A DNA stretch of 64,000 nt from Pseudomonadota bacterium. GTDB lineage: Bacteria; Pseudomonadota; Gammaproteobacteria; Ga0077536. The stretch lies in the NCBI GenBank assembly GCA_016719885.1, contig JADJYF010000008.1, positions 1-64,000 on the forward strand, in the 5' to 3' direction. Position numbers and translations under genes: made by a program. A model generated the notes under the pieces. The model did not search any database. It saw only the letters and a list, made by a program, of their open reading frames with translations, and had not been told where the DNA came from. Below, piece by piece: positions 10,612 through 20,317 of the stretch; the first letter of the stretch is position 1; every line of letters begins with the position of its first letter.

Positions 10612-11348
10612 CAGGCGTCGGCCATGGCCAGCACCGCGAGGCCGCGCAGCACGAGATCCGGCAGATGCACGGCGGGCGCCGGCAACAGCGCTTCCATCAG
10701 GGGCGCGGCGCCGCCGGTGAGATACCAGCGAAACGCTTCGCGGGGTTCGTGCTCGGCGAGGCGCGCGGCCACGCGCTGCAGCAGGCCGCCCAGCGCATCG
10801 GTGCAGCCCAGGGAAATGGCATCGCGGGTGTTGTCGGCGAAGCCCTGCACGAGACTGAGACCATCGCTTTCCAATTGCGCGGTGCCACGCGTGAGGCTGG
10901 TGCGCAGCAGGTCCGGCCCCGGCGCGATGAGGCCGCCGAGGTGCGTGCCGTCGCTGGTCACCACGTCGATGGTGAGCGCGGTGCCGACGTCGCATACGCA
11001 CACCGCGCCGCGCGCTTCGTGCCAGGCGGCGAGCGCCGCCAGCCAGCGATCGACGCCGAGCTTTTCGGGATGCTGATAGCGCGTGGTCATGCCGGCGCGC
11101 TTTCGGCACGGCAGCGCGAATTCGGGCTCGAGTTGCCAGCGCTCACGCGTGTAGCGCAGAACGTGCATGGCCATTTCGGGGCCGGCCACGTTCGACACCA
11201 GCACCCGCGACGGGCGCGCGGCGATGGCGTCCTGCCAGGCGCTGAACGGTGCGTGGTCGCGCGTGCCCAGCGCCGGCAACATGCGCGGCTGGCCGCCTTC
11301 GACCAACGCGGCCTTGATGCGGGTGTTGCCGATGTCGATGAGCAGCAT
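10611..11348 (-). CDS. coaX: Type III pantothenate kinase
   Basis: CoaX phosphorylates pantothenate, the first step of coenzyme A synthesis, without feedback by CoA. The 245-residue product starts MLLIDIGNTRIKAAL with the DxGNT phosphate motif. It also has the EKLGVDRWLA and DVGTALTIDVV motifs typical of the type III family and the late GGAAPLM loop. Length is usual. ATG at 11348 is one base from the birA stop, and the 3' end overlaps the SPOR gene. All three lie in the conserved order birA-coaX-SPOR-tRNA-Thr, so they are likely one transcript. Confidence 0.95.
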   Translation of the reverse strand: MLLIDIGNTRIKAALVEGGQPRMLPALGTRDHAPFSAWQDAIAARPSRVLVSNVAGPEMAMHVLRYTRERWQLEPEFALPCRKRAGMTTRYQHPEKLGVDRWLAALAAWHEARGAVCVCDVGTALTIDVVTSDGTHLGGLIAPGPDLLRTSLTRGTAQLESDGLSLVQGFADNTRDAISLGCTDALGGLLQRVAARLAEHEPREAFRWYLTGGAAPLMEALLPAPAVHLPDLVLRGLAVLAMADA

Positions 11349-11349
11349 G

Positions 11350-12315
11350 TCAGGCCCGCGACAGGTGGCCGGACACGAAGGTTTCGCGTCGCCCCTGGTG
11401 TTCGATGAGCAGGGCGCCGTGATCATCGACGCCGCGCGCGATGCCATGCACGGTGCGATTCGGCAGCTCGAGTTTCACCGCCGTGTCGACCAGCGCATCG
11501 TAGCGTCGCCACTCGTCGCGAAACACCGCAAAGCCGTCGCGCCCGAAGCGCGGCAAGGTGCGCGCGAGCGCGGTCAGCAGCACCGCCGCCAGGCGATTGC
11601 GCGATACGCCATGGCCACTGGCGTGGGTGAAATCCTGCACCGGTTGATCGATCTGCGCGCGCGCCTCGGCCGACATCGCGACATTGATGCCGATGCCGAT
11701 CACCGTGCGGCACGGCCCGCCCGCCTCGGCACGCATCTCGATGAGGATGCCGGCCAGCTTGCCGCCTTCGCACAGGATGTCGTTGGGCCATTTCAACATT
11801 GCGCCGGCGACGCCGAGTTCGCGCAGGCTTTCGGCGATGGCCATGCCGACCACCAGGCTTAAGGCAGAGAACGTCGCGGGCGGCTGATCGAAGCGCCATC
11901 CCAGCGACAGGCACAGGCCACTGCCGGGCGGTGAGATCCAGCGATCGCCGCGCCGGCCACGGCCGGCGGTCTGGTGCTCGGCGAGCAACACATGACCGTG
12001 GATGTCGCCCTGGTTGAGGGCGGCGAGCAGGCGCTCGTTGGTGGAATCGGTGATGGTGACGGTGTCGATGCGCAACAGCTCACGCGCACCGTCGCCGAGT
12101 TCGGCGCGTATGGCGTCAGCCGACAGCGCCTCGAAGCCGCCCGGCAGTCTGTAGCCATGGCCACGCGAAGCGGTGATGCCCAAGCCCTGCTCACGCAGCT
12201 GCGCCACCTGGTGCCACACCGCGGCGCGCGTCACGCCGAGCGCGTGGGCGAGCTCGGCGCCGGCATGCTCGGCGCCGTCGCTCAAGAGATCAAGCAGGGC
12301 AAAAGCACGTCGCAT
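11350..12315 (-). CDS. birA: Bifunctional biotin ligase / biotin operon repressor
   Basis: BirA activates biotin to biotinyl-AMP and attaches it to biotin carboxyl carrier protein; forms with the N-terminal helix-turn-helix also repress biotin genes. The 321-residue product has a winged helix at about 1-60 (GVTRAAVWHQVAQLREQGL), the ligase motif GRGRRGDRWISP near 115, KWPNDI near 175, GIGINV near 205, and a small C-terminal domain. The full length with HTH supports the bifunctional form. It lies 35 bases after the vWA-FHA gene on the same strand. Confidence 0.95.
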   Translation of the reverse strand: MRRAFALLDLLSDGAEHAGAELAHALGVTRAAVWHQVAQLREQGLGITASRGHGYRLPGGFEALSADAIRAELGDGARELLRIDTVTITDSTNERLLAALNQGDIHGHVLLAEHQTAGRGRRGDRWISPPGSGLCLSLGWRFDQPPATFSALSLVVGMAIAESLRELGVAGAMLKWPNDILCEGGKLAGILIEMRAEAGGPCRTVIGIGINVAMSAEARAQIDQPVQDFTHASGHGVSRNRLAAVLLTALARTLPRFGRDGFAVFRDEWRRYDALVDTAVKLELPNRTVHGIARGVDDHGALLIEHQGRRETFVSGHLSRA

Positions 12316-12350
12316 GCGCGGACGATTCGGGCGTGTCGCGAACCGGCTGC

Positions 12351-14767
12351 TCAGCGCAGCAAGGTGGTCTTGTCGTGATCGAAGTCGTCATCATCGTCAT
12401 CGAGCTGCTTGCGCGACACGGGCGGGATGGTGCCTTCGGCGGTGACGTCGAACACGTCGTCGATGTCCGGCACCTGGTGCGGCAGCAGGGTCGCGTCGTC
12501 CTCGTCGTCGAAGTCGCCGCTGGCGGCCGGCGGTTCGTCGAAGGAATCGGTGTTCATGAACGCGTCGAGGCTGATGTCCACGCCCTGGGTCTGGTTGGCG
12601 ACGCCGGGGCTGACGGGCAGCATGGTTTCCCCTTCGCTGAATTCGTCGAACTCATCGGCGACCGGCGCGGCGGCCGGCGCGAACTGCGCAGCCGGGATCT
12701 GCATGGTGTCCTGCGCGTTGTCGTCGTCGCCGTCGTCGGTGCCATCGTCGTCGAGGCGCAGTATCGGGCCCTTCTCGATGGTGCTGTTGCTGTAGGGCGA
12801 TGCGGTGACGGCGAGATCGTCCTCGTCGAAGAACGCCGACGCCTCGGCGTCGAACTCGGCCTCGGCGCGCGCGCGCGTGCCGGACAGGATGGCCGAGCGC
12901 AGGTTGACCGGCAGTTGGGTCTCGGCGGTCGCTTCGTCGACTTCATCGTTGTCCAGCGCCATGAAGTCTTCATCGTCGATGCCGCCGCCGGCGCCGGTGT
13001 CGTCGCCCGGCAGATCGGCACGGGAAGTGGCGGGCAGCGCATCCTGCGGCGAGAGGAAGGCCGTCTTGTCGCTGCCGGCGGGCGCAGCCGCGCCACCGGT
13101 CAGATCGAAGACGTCTTCATCATCGTCGTCGTCCTGGTTGGTGGCGGCGGCGCTGGCGCGGCCGATGGCGCCGCCGGCAAGCGCCGCGCTGCTGACCGCC
13201 GCGGCGGTGCCGACCATGGTGTCCAGATCGCCAACCATGGTGCGATTCATGGGGTCGGCGTAGATGGTATGGCTGGCGTGATCCATCTCCGGCACGCTGA
13301 ATTCGAATTCGTACTTGTGAAAGCGCACGCGATCGCCGTGCTTGAGCGAGCGTTCGCCTTCGATGCGCTCGCCGTTCAGGAAGGTGCCGTTGACGCTGCC
13401 CTGGTCGGACAACCAGAAACCGAAATCGCGATAACGGATGAGCGCGTGACGGCGACCGACGGTCGGCTTCTCGACCACGAAGTAGTCGATGTGTTCTTCA
13501 TCGGTGCCGGCGATGCGGCCGACCATCATCGGCTTGGCCGTGATCTGCATGGCATCCTTGTCGGTGATGCCGTTGATGTCCTTCAGATAGGCCTCCGGCA
13601 CGCGCGGTGCGCCGCCGATGGCGCCGCTGGAAGTGACGCTGGGCGCCGGCGCGACGGCGGCGGCCGGCTGCTGCCGGCGCTTGATCAACATGAACACCAG
13701 GACGCCCGCCGCGATCAACAGCAGCAGTGCGGACCCGGCCACCAGCGCCACCCCCATTTTCGAATCGCTGTCGCGGGCGGTGTCGGCCGCGGCGGCGGCG
13801 GGCTGCTCGTGGCCGGCGCCGTGGCGGCGCCGCTTTCGGCGCTCGGCGCCGGCGTGACCAGCGGCTGACCGGGCGGCGTGGCCTTCATTTCGAGGCACAG
13901 CTGCTCGGCGGTGCTGCCGGCGGCCTTGGCCATTTCCTCGATGGAAGCGCGATCGTCGGCCGCCATTTCCGCGACACAGGCCGCGCCATCGGCGGCCGGC
14001 GGCGCTACGGCCACCGCCGGCGGCGTGCTCGCGGCCGGCGCGCTCACCACCGGCGCGGGGGTGGCGGGGGCGGCGGCGCTGGCCAGCTTGTCTTCGACCT
14101 TCTTGAAGACGCCATCCAGATCTTCCGGCTTCAGGGCACGGAAATATTCGCCGCTGGTTTTCTTGGCCAGCGACTGGATGAGAAAGAAATCGGCGTTCTC
14201 GGTGAAGGCGATGCCGAAGATGCGTATGCCGCTGTCGGCGGCGTCGGTCGCCAATTCGTCGCGCAGCCACTTGGCCTTTTCGGCGTCGACCGCCGGGTTG
14301 CCGGTATCGACGATGCCATCGGTCATGAACACCACCACCTTGGTGGCGTCCTTGCGCGCACTGCTCTTCAGTTCGTAGATGGCGCGCTCCATGCCGGCCG
14401 GTATGTTGGTGTACTGGCCGCGATAGTCGACCTTGGCAAGGGCGTCCTTGACCGCGGCGTGCGCGGCGGCGTCGACCGGCGCGAGCGGCACCGGGTAGGA
14501 GACTTTCTGATCGAACACCACCACGCCGGCGTGGGTATCGGCCGGCAAGGATGTGAAGAACTTGGTGACCGCGCCCTTGAGCAGGAAGGCCGGATCGTTC
14601 TGACGCATGCTGCCGGAGTTGTCGAGCAGCACGATGATGTCGGTGGGCGCGGCCCACAGCGGCATCGCCAACAGCAGCAATGCGATGGCCAGCACGCGAC
14701 GCGCGGTGGCGCGGGCGCCGTCCCGGCGTGAAACAACGGCGCGGCTGTGCAAGGACGGGCTCATCAT
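12351..14767 (-). CDS. vWA-transmembrane-FHA protein, interrupted by one frameshift
   Basis: Reading from ATG ATG at 14767/14764 (GGAG seven bases upstream) gives a signal peptide, then a vWA domain with the MIDAS motif DNSGSM and later FMTDGIVDTG. A Pro/Ala linker follows. Near 13,795-13,830 the frame must shift: the other frame continues with a membrane helix (GVALVAGSALLLLIAAGVLV), a basic stop and a clear FHA domain (VGRIAG, GRRHALI, DQGSVNGTFLNGERI). It ends in a long acidic tail with Asp runs (ending TLLR). FHA domains bind phosphothreonine. Orientation predicts the vWA domain outside and the FHA domain in the cytoplasm. The upstream stop overlaps as ATGA with the sulfurtransferase. Real mutation or sequence error cannot be told apart here. 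Confidence 0.82.
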
Positions 14768-15615
14768 CGGGATTCTCCACCAATCGCGCGAGGCCGGCCA
14801 CTGTCCCGGCACCACTCGCTCCAAGATCCACAATACAGGCGCGGCTCGGGCAAGCCCGCCGCCACCTGCGCCAGAACGTTATGGCAGGCGGAAACGCCGG
14901 AGCCGCAATAATGCACGGTCGCCGCATCGGGCAGCGCGCCCAGGCTCGTCTGCCATTGCTGCCGCAGCTGCTCGGCCGCGGCCAGGCGCCCATCGGTGCC
15001 GAGGTTGTGCTGCCAGCAATGGTTGATGGCGCCGGGAATGTGGCCCGCGTGTTTGTCGAGCGGCTCGACCTCGCCGCGATAACGCGGCGCGGCGCGCGCA
15101 TCGACCAGCTGCGCGACGCTCGCGACTTCGTCCAGGGTCACCAATCGCGAGCGGCGCGGCGTGCCGCTGAACGCGCGCGGGCGCGGTCGCTCCTCGCCGC
15201 TTGCCGTCGCACCGCCGGCATTCACCCACGCCTGCCAGCCGCCATCGAGCACCGCCACCGCGTCATGCCCCATGTAACGCAACATCCACCACAGGCGCGC
15301 GGCAAACATGCCGCCGGCATCGTCATAGGCCACCACCTGCCGCGTGCTGTCGATGCCGAGGGCGCTGAACAGCGCCACCAGGCGCTCCGGCGCTGGCAAG
15401 GGATGGCGGCCATGGTCGGTATTGGGCGGGCCACTGAGATCATGATCGAGATGCGCGTAGCCGGCGCCGGGGATGTGCGCTTCCAGCCAGGCCAGGCGGC
15501 CGGCCTCGGGAGCCATCAGATCGTAACGGCAGTCCACCACCACGAGCGCTTCGCGACCGCGCGCGGCCGCCAGCTCGGCCACCTGAATCAGCGGTCCCGC
15601 CGCGTTGCTGTTCAT
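14764..15615 (-). CDS. Rhodanese-type sulfurtransferase (3-mercaptopyruvate/thiosulfate)
   Basis: The 283-residue protein has two rhodanese domains. The first is inactive-like (VVDCRYDL, LDGGWQAW at its end); the second carries the active-site loop CGSGVSAC, close to CG(S/T)GVT of mercaptopyruvate sulfurtransferases. Such enzymes move sulfane sulfur to cyanide or thiols. Start ATG at 15615 is chosen because the family begins near PLIQVAELAA. Its stop overlaps the vWA-FHA start, so the two are translationally coupled although a functional link is not obvious. SseA-like, but substrate is not decided by sequence. Confidence 0.88.
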   Translation of the reverse strand: MNSNAAGPLIQVAELAAARGREALVVVDCRYDLMAPEAGRLAWLEAHIPGAGYAHLDHDLSGPPNTDHGRHPLPAPERLVALFSALGIDSTRQVVAYDDAGGMFAARLWWMLRYMGHDAVAVLDGGWQAWVNAGGATASGEERPRPRAFSGTPRRSRLVTLDEVASVAQLVDARAAPRYRGEVEPLDKHAGHIPGAINHCWQHNLGTDGRLAAAEQLRQQWQTSLGALPDAATVHYCGSGVSACHNVLAQVAAGLPEPRLYCGSWSEWCRDSGRPRAIGGESR

Positions 15616-15746
15616 TGAAGCTTCCGTGATTGGATGGGCGCCCGGTGGCGGCCGTGGCGCCACACCTGTCACTCGCAAGGTCCGCCGTGCGGCGTTACGC
15701 TGCGCATCGCGCGGTACGCCACCGACGCGCCTCACCGCTACGCATC

Positions 15747-16865
15747 ATGCCGGCAAGACTAAGACCAAACATTACGACCGTCCAGCGCACCGGGCGGGCC
15801 CTGCTGCTGCTCGCCCTGACGCTGACGCTAGTCGGCTGCGGCTCGCTCGATTATTACCTGCAGGCGGCGCGCGGCCAGGCCGAGATCTGGCATCGTCAAC
15901 GGCCCATCGAAAGGTGGCTGGCGGAGGACGGCACACCGGCGGCGGTGCGCGCCAAGCTGACGCTGGTCGAACGTGCCCGCGAGTTTGCCGGCACACGTCT
16001 CGCGCTGGCCGATCATGGCAGCTATCACAGCTATGCCGATCTCGGTCGTGACTACGTGGTGTGGAATGTATTCGCGGCGCCCGAGCTGTCGCTCGCCGCG
16101 CTGAAGTCCTGCTATCCGCTGGTCGGCTGCGTGGAATACCGCGGCTTTTTCAGCGAAGCCGCCGCGCGCTTGCATGCCGCCACGCTGCAGGTGCGCGGCT
16201 ACGACACCTTCGTCGGCGGCGTGGCCGCCTATTCGACGCTCGGCTGGTTGAACGACCCGGTACTCAATACCGTGCTCCGGCGCGACGATGCGCATCTGGT
16301 CGACATCATCTTTCACGAACTCGCGCATCAACGCCTGTACATCGCCGGCGACACCACTTTCAACGAAAGCTTTGCGATGGCGGTGGCGCGCGCCGGCGTG
16401 GCACTGTGGCTGGCCGATGACCCAGCGGCGCTGGCCCGCTACCGCGCCGAACAACAGCGCGAGGCCGAGTTCATCGCGCTCGTGCAGGACACCGGCGCGC
16501 GACTGGCCAAGGTCTACGACGGCCCGCTGGCGGCGAGCGACAAGCGCATCGCCAAGGCTGCGCTGTATGCCGAACTCATGGACCGCTACCGCGCACTGAA
16601 GGCGAGCTGGGGGGGCGACAACGCCTACGACGCCTGGATGACAACCGATTTGAACAACGCCAAGCTCGCTTCGCTGGCGGCCTACCACGACCAGGTTCCG
16701 CACTTTCTTGCCCTGCTGGCGCGCTGCGGTCAGGACTTCGCGCGCTTCTACCGCATTGTCGACGCGCTCGCCGAATTGCCGTCGGCCGAGCGCACCAGCT
16801 GTCTCGGTGAGCTTGCCGGCGACGGCACGCCTGGCGTCGTCTGCAAGGCCGCGGCCGGCCTGTGA
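15747..16865 (+). CDS. Lipoprotein putative zinc aminopeptidase (PF10023 family)
   Basis: The 372-residue product begins with a basic stretch, a hydrophobic segment and the lipobox LVGC followed by GSLDYYLQAARGQ, so it is probably a lipoprotein. The IIFHELAHQ motif is the HExxH zinc site, with NESFAMAVA downstream giving the third ligand Glu. This arrangement and the opening YYLQAARGQ are hallmarks of the predicted aminopeptidase family PF10023. Start ATG 15747 is the only one that places the signal at the N-terminus. It stands alone, divergent from the sulfurtransferase; activity of this family is little tested. Confidence 0.88.
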   Translation: MPARLRPNITTVQRTGRALLLLALTLTLVGCGSLDYYLQAARGQAEIWHRQRPIERWLAEDGTPAAVRAKLTLVERAREFAGTRLALADHGSYHSYADLGRDYVVWNVFAAPELSLAALKSCYPLVGCVEYRGFFSEAAARLHAATLQVRGYDTFVGGVAAYSTLGWLNDPVLNTVLRRDDAHLVDIIFHELAHQRLYIAGDTTFNESFAMAVARAGVALWLADDPAALARYRAEQQREAEFIALVQDTGARLAKVYDGPLAASDKRIAKAALYAELMDRYRALKASWGGDNAYDAWMTTDLNNAKLASLAAYHDQVPHFLALLARCGQDFARFYRIVDALAELPSAERTSCLGELAGDGTPGVVCKAAAGL

Positions 16866-16891
16866 TCGGCGTCACGGCCGCCGCGCGCGCA

Positions 16892-16921
16892 TGGCTAGCG
16901 GCGCGAAGCTGTCCCTATAAT
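16892..16921 (+). promoter_or_regulatory. Probable sigma-70 promoter of the FHA gene
   Basis: A perfect -10 box TATAAT lies at 16916-16921, about 108 bases before the FHA gene start. The -35 region is weak (TGGCTA at 16892-16897, 18-base spacer). The long leader that follows holds an 8-bp stem-loop (CGGGTGGC/GCCACCCG, 16932-16952). Confidence 0.45.
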
Positions 16922-17028
16922 GCGGCTTGACCGGGTGGCCGCGCGCCACCCGCCCATGACATGCGCACCTTGGGCAAGGCCGCCAGGGCACGCAGGGAAT
17001 AACGAATCAGCCACGCAGAACCACACCC

Positions 17029-17925
17029 ATGCTGGACCGGCTCTTCAGTAAAGCGCTATCACTCGTCATCAACGGCGAGGAGATCTCGTTTCACACCCTC
17101 GCCGAATTCGAATTCGCACTGGGCGGCCGCACCAACGTTCCGGCCACCAAGCTGGCCGATCTCATCATGCTGAGCCCCGATGAACTGAAACGCGAGGCCA
17201 AGAGCATCAAGGCGGTGGAGAAGCGCTTCGTCGACATCCTGTCGCGCTCCATCGAACAGCCGGGCGAGATTGGCCGGCTGGTACGCGAAGTCGACATCCA
17301 GGTGTTTTCCAACGACTACGACTGGCGCAGCATCTTCAAGGCCCTCAACCAGGAAGACGAAGCCTACGACGAACTGCGGCGCGTGGCGGTGGTGAAATAC
17401 ATGCAATACCTGCGCTCGCGGCAGGACGTCATCAAGCAGACCTACAAGGTCAAGCTCAAAAAGACCAACAAGCACAGCGCACCGCGCGAAGTGCTGTCGC
17501 CGATGGAAGAAACCAAGGATCAGTTCAAGGAAACCAGCATCTTCGAATCGATGTCGCTGGAAATGCCGGTCGAGCCGGTGCCCAATTCCGCGCTGACGCG
17601 CCTGCCGAAAGGCGAAGCGGTCAGCATCAAGCCGGCCATGAACAGCGAGTTCGACCTGCGCCTGTCCAAGCACCCGTTCCAGTTCCGTAACGGCGCGGTG
17701 CGCGAACTGGTGGATGAATTCGGACACGCGCACAAGATTGAACCCGGCAAGAACATCATCGGCCGCGATTCGGTGTGCAACATCGTGGTCGACAGCGCAC
17801 TGCGCGACGTGTCGCGCATGCACCTCATCATCGAACCGCTGGACGGTGGCGTGCTGCGCTTTACCGACCTGTCATCCCACGGCACCTTCCTGCCGACAGC
17901 CTTGGTACCGCACGGCGAGAATTGA
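17029..17925 (+). CDS. FHA-domain protein
   Basis: This 298-residue soluble protein has an alpha-helical N-terminal half of unknown type (about 1-150, with LADLIMLSPDELKREAKSI and YDWRSIFKALNQ), a charged linker, and a C-terminal FHA domain at about 220-298: IIGRDSVCNIVV, VSRMHLII and LSSHGTFLP supply the Gly-Arg, Ser-x-x-His and Asn/His-Gly signature. FHA domains dock on phosphothreonine, so it is likely an adaptor in Ser/Thr phosphorylation signalling. No kinase gene is in the window. It stands alone behind its own promoter, 2 kb from the vWA-FHA gene. Confidence 0.85.
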   Translation: MLDRLFSKALSLVINGEEISFHTLAEFEFALGGRTNVPATKLADLIMLSPDELKREAKSIKAVEKRFVDILSRSIEQPGEIGRLVREVDIQVFSNDYDWRSIFKALNQEDEAYDELRRVAVVKYMQYLRSRQDVIKQTYKVKLKKTNKHSAPREVLSPMEETKDQFKETSIFESMSLEMPVEPVPNSALTRLPKGEAVSIKPAMNSEFDLRLSKHPFQFRNGAVRELVDEFGHAHKIEPGKNIIGRDSVCNIVVDSALRDVSRMHLIIEPLDGGVLRFTDLSSHGTFLPTALVPHGEN

Positions 17926-17966
17926 CGGGCGATGGTGGAATGTCGGACCCGACCACGGGCCGGCGC

Positions 17967-19046
17967 TCAGCTCGAACGTCTGCGCATCATCCCCGTCAGC
18001 AATACACCCGGCGCCATCGAGAGCCAGGCCGATGGCAGCGGCACGGCATGCACGGCCAGCACGGCCTGGATATCCGCCGCGTCACTCAGCGTCACCGTGC
18101 GCGCGGTAAGGTCGAAAAAGCCGAGGCCACCGTTGTTCAATTTGCTGAACGCCGGACGATTGGCGTCGCAGGTTTCGGTGCCAAGACAGCCGCCCCAGCC
18201 GCCGACGGCCCGCACCGCGGCGCTGTCCTGCACGGTGATGTGGTCGGCGACCATCTGCACGTTACCGCCGCTGCCGCCGCCGCCGGGCCCCCCGGTACCA
18301 CCGCTGTTGGTGAAGGCGTAGCTGCCGTTGGCGCCATTGGCGAGCACGGTGCCGCCGAACAGAATGTCGGCCAGGGTGCTGAACTGGATGGCGCCGCCAC
18401 CGTCACCGCCCGCGCCGCCACCGAGTTCGACGCCGAAGAACATCCAGCCGCCGCCACCGCCACCGCCGGAGCCACCCACCAACGGCGCCGGCAGTTGGGA
18501 AAGCGCGGCAGTGGGGGGCGCGCTGCGACTGAAGCGGGCGGGATCTGCCGCCAGGCCCGCCGTGGCCATGCCACCCCCGCTGCCCGCGTAACCGGGCGTC
18601 GACTTGATACCGCCCGCATCCGCGTTCGGGCCGGCGTTGCCCCCGAGCACGCCACCGCCGCCGGTGGCGAGGCGACACTCGGCTGCCGTGCAATTGACGT
18701 CACCGAGACCGGCGCTGCCACCTTCGCCGCCGCCAGGGCCTGCCAGGTTGCCGCCGGCCGACACGTTGACGGTGCCAAGGAGGTCGATGTTGCCGGTTGC
18801 GGCCATGAACACCGGCGTGTTCAGCGCATTGCGTTTGAAGCTCACGGTGGCGTTGGCCGGGATCGTGATGGTGGTGAAATTGAGGATGCCGTCCTCACGG
18901 CCAGGCAGGGTGAGATCGATGACATTGCTGCCGGCAACGGCGACGAACGCGCCGTCGGAGCCATCGGAAATCACTGCGCCATGGGCGCCGGTCACGCAGC
19001 CCAGTAGCAGCGCTGCCTTGAGTGCGGGAAATACGAGACGGGCCAT
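17967..19046 (-). CDS. Secreted glycine-rich protein with PEP-CTERM-like sorting tail
   Basis: The 359-residue product has a signal peptide ending near HGA, then a beta-rich, Gly-rich body with long Gly runs (for example GGSGGGGGGGW) and paired cysteines. The C-terminal end VPLPSAWLSMAPGVLLTGMM followed by RRR matches the PEP-CTERM pattern (VPLP variant, hydrophobic helix, Arg cluster), which an exosortase recognises in the inner membrane. That would place the protein on the outer surface or in matrix. The body resembles no enzyme I know. No exosortase is in this window, so the sorting call is inference from the tail. Confidence 0.7.
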   Translation of the reverse strand: MARLVFPALKAALLLGCVTGAHGAVISDGSDGAFVAVAGSNVIDLTLPGREDGILNFTTITIPANATVSFKRNALNTPVFMAATGNIDLLGTVNVSAGGNLAGPGGGEGGSAGLGDVNCTAAECRLATGGGGVLGGNAGPNADAGGIKSTPGYAGSGGGMATAGLAADPARFSRSAPPTAALSQLPAPLVGGSGGGGGGGWMFFGVELGGGAGGDGGGAIQFSTLADILFGGTVLANGANGSYAFTNSGGTGGPGGGGSGGNVQMVADHITVQDSAAVRAVGGWGGCLGTETCDANRPAFSKLNNGGLGFFDLTARTVTLSDAADIQAVLAVHAVPLPSAWLSMAPGVLLTGMMRRRSS

Positions 19047-19264
19047 GATGTCCCTCCGCGAGTCGATTATTGTCGTTCTGATGCTTGTAGCGATAAGGCG
19101 CCGTGGGAGCGCCTGAAGGGAAATCTAGCGAGAGGCAGGGCTCACCATGCTGACCACGATCAGAAGGGAGAGGCAGTGCGCGCAGGGCGCTGGCCTCGGG
19201 TGATGGCCAGCAAACGCTCTGATCAGGGATAGCGAGCACGCGACAACGTGCCCGCTGTCCGCCT

Positions 19265-20239
19265 TTAATGCTCCGGCAACTTCACCCGCTCGAACAGCCT
19301 GTCGAACTCTTCGCGTGTGCCGGCGGCGATGGCCGCATCCACCACCTCGCGCGTCAGGTGCGGGGCGAACAATTCGATGAAGTCATACATGTAGTTGCGC
19401 AGGAACGCGCCACGCCGGAAACCGATCTTGGTCACGCTGTAATCGAACAGGTGACTGGCGGGCAGCGCGACCAGATCGTGATCCTCGACCGGGTCGTAGG
19501 CGAGCGTCGCGACGATGCCGACGCCGAGCCCCAGCTTCACGTAGGTCTTGATGACGTCGGCATCGACCGCCGAGAACGCCACGCGCGCCTCGACGCCGGC
19601 GGCGGTGAAGGCGTCGTCGAGCTGGGAACGGCCAGTGAAGCCGAACACGTAGGTGACGATGGGATATTCGGCGATGGCCGCGAGTGTCAGAGGTTGCACC
19701 TCCGCCAGCGGATGACCGACCGGCACGATGATGCTGCGGTTCCAGCGATAGCAGGGCAGCATCACCAGGTTGTCGAACAGTTCCAGCGCCTCGGTCGCGA
19801 TCGCGAAATCGACGGTGCGATTGACCGCCAGTTCCGAGATCTGCAGCGGCGTACCCTGGTGCATGTGCAGCGCCACCTGTGGGTACTTGGTAATGAAGCT
19901 CTTGATGGTCGGCGGCAGCACGTAGCGCGCCTGGGTATGGGTGGTGGCGATCGAGAGGCTGCCACGGCCGCTGTCGCTGTTCTCCTGCGCGATGCGACGG
20001 ATGTTCTCCACTTCACCGAGGATGCGACCGGCGACGTCGATGATGGCGGCGCCGGCGCGCGTGACTTCGGTCAGGTGCTTGCCGTTGCGTTGGAAGATCT
20101 GCACGCCGAGCTCGTCCTCGAGCTGGCGGATCTGCTTGCTGACGCCGGGCTGGGACGTGTAGAGACTTTCGGCGGTGGCCGACACGTTCAAGCCGTGGCG
20201 GGCCACTTCCCAGATATAGCGCAGCTGCTGCAGTTTCAC
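19265..20239 (-). CDS. cysB: CysB-type LysR regulator of sulfur assimilation
   Basis: The start is GTG at 20239 with a GGAGGGG ribosome site, giving 324 residues, exactly the length of CysB. The N-terminal helix-turn-helix opens MKLQQLRYIWEVARHGLNVS and QPGVSKQIRQLEDELG, both diagnostic of CysB/Cbl. The effector domain contains ATTHTQARYVLP, where CysB has TTHTQARY for binding O-acetylserine/thiosulfate-like ligands. CysB activates sulfate uptake and reduction genes. It is monocistronic here; metY lies 5 kb away and may be a target. Confidence 0.95.
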   Translation of the reverse strand: MKLQQLRYIWEVARHGLNVSATAESLYTSQPGVSKQIRQLEDELGVQIFQRNGKHLTEVTRAGAAIIDVAGRILGEVENIRRIAQENSDSGRGSLSIATTHTQARYVLPPTIKSFITKYPQVALHMHQGTPLQISELAVNRTVDFAIATEALELFDNLVMLPCYRWNRSIIVPVGHPLAEVQPLTLAAIAEYPIVTYVFGFTGRSQLDDAFTAAGVEARVAFSAVDADVIKTYVKLGLGVGIVATLAYDPVEDHDLVALPASHLFDYSVTKIGFRRGAFLRNYMYDFIELFAPHLTREVVDAAIAAGTREEFDRLFERVKLPEH

Positions 20240-20317
20240 CGCCCCTCCGGCTGGTCGAATCCAATGGCGTATCAATCAGGGCGCAGAGTATAGGGCGTCC
20301 CGCCCACCGTGTTCGGC

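Noticed and set aside
13795..13830. Programmed ribosomal frameshift in the vWA-FHA gene
   Set aside because: No slippery heptamer or conserved stimulator is visible; a mutation or sequence error is simpler.
12351..15101. One 916-codon frame as a single gene
   Set aside because: Its first ~430 codons are out of phase with the real sulfurtransferase and vWA frames; only the part after about 13,800 codes.
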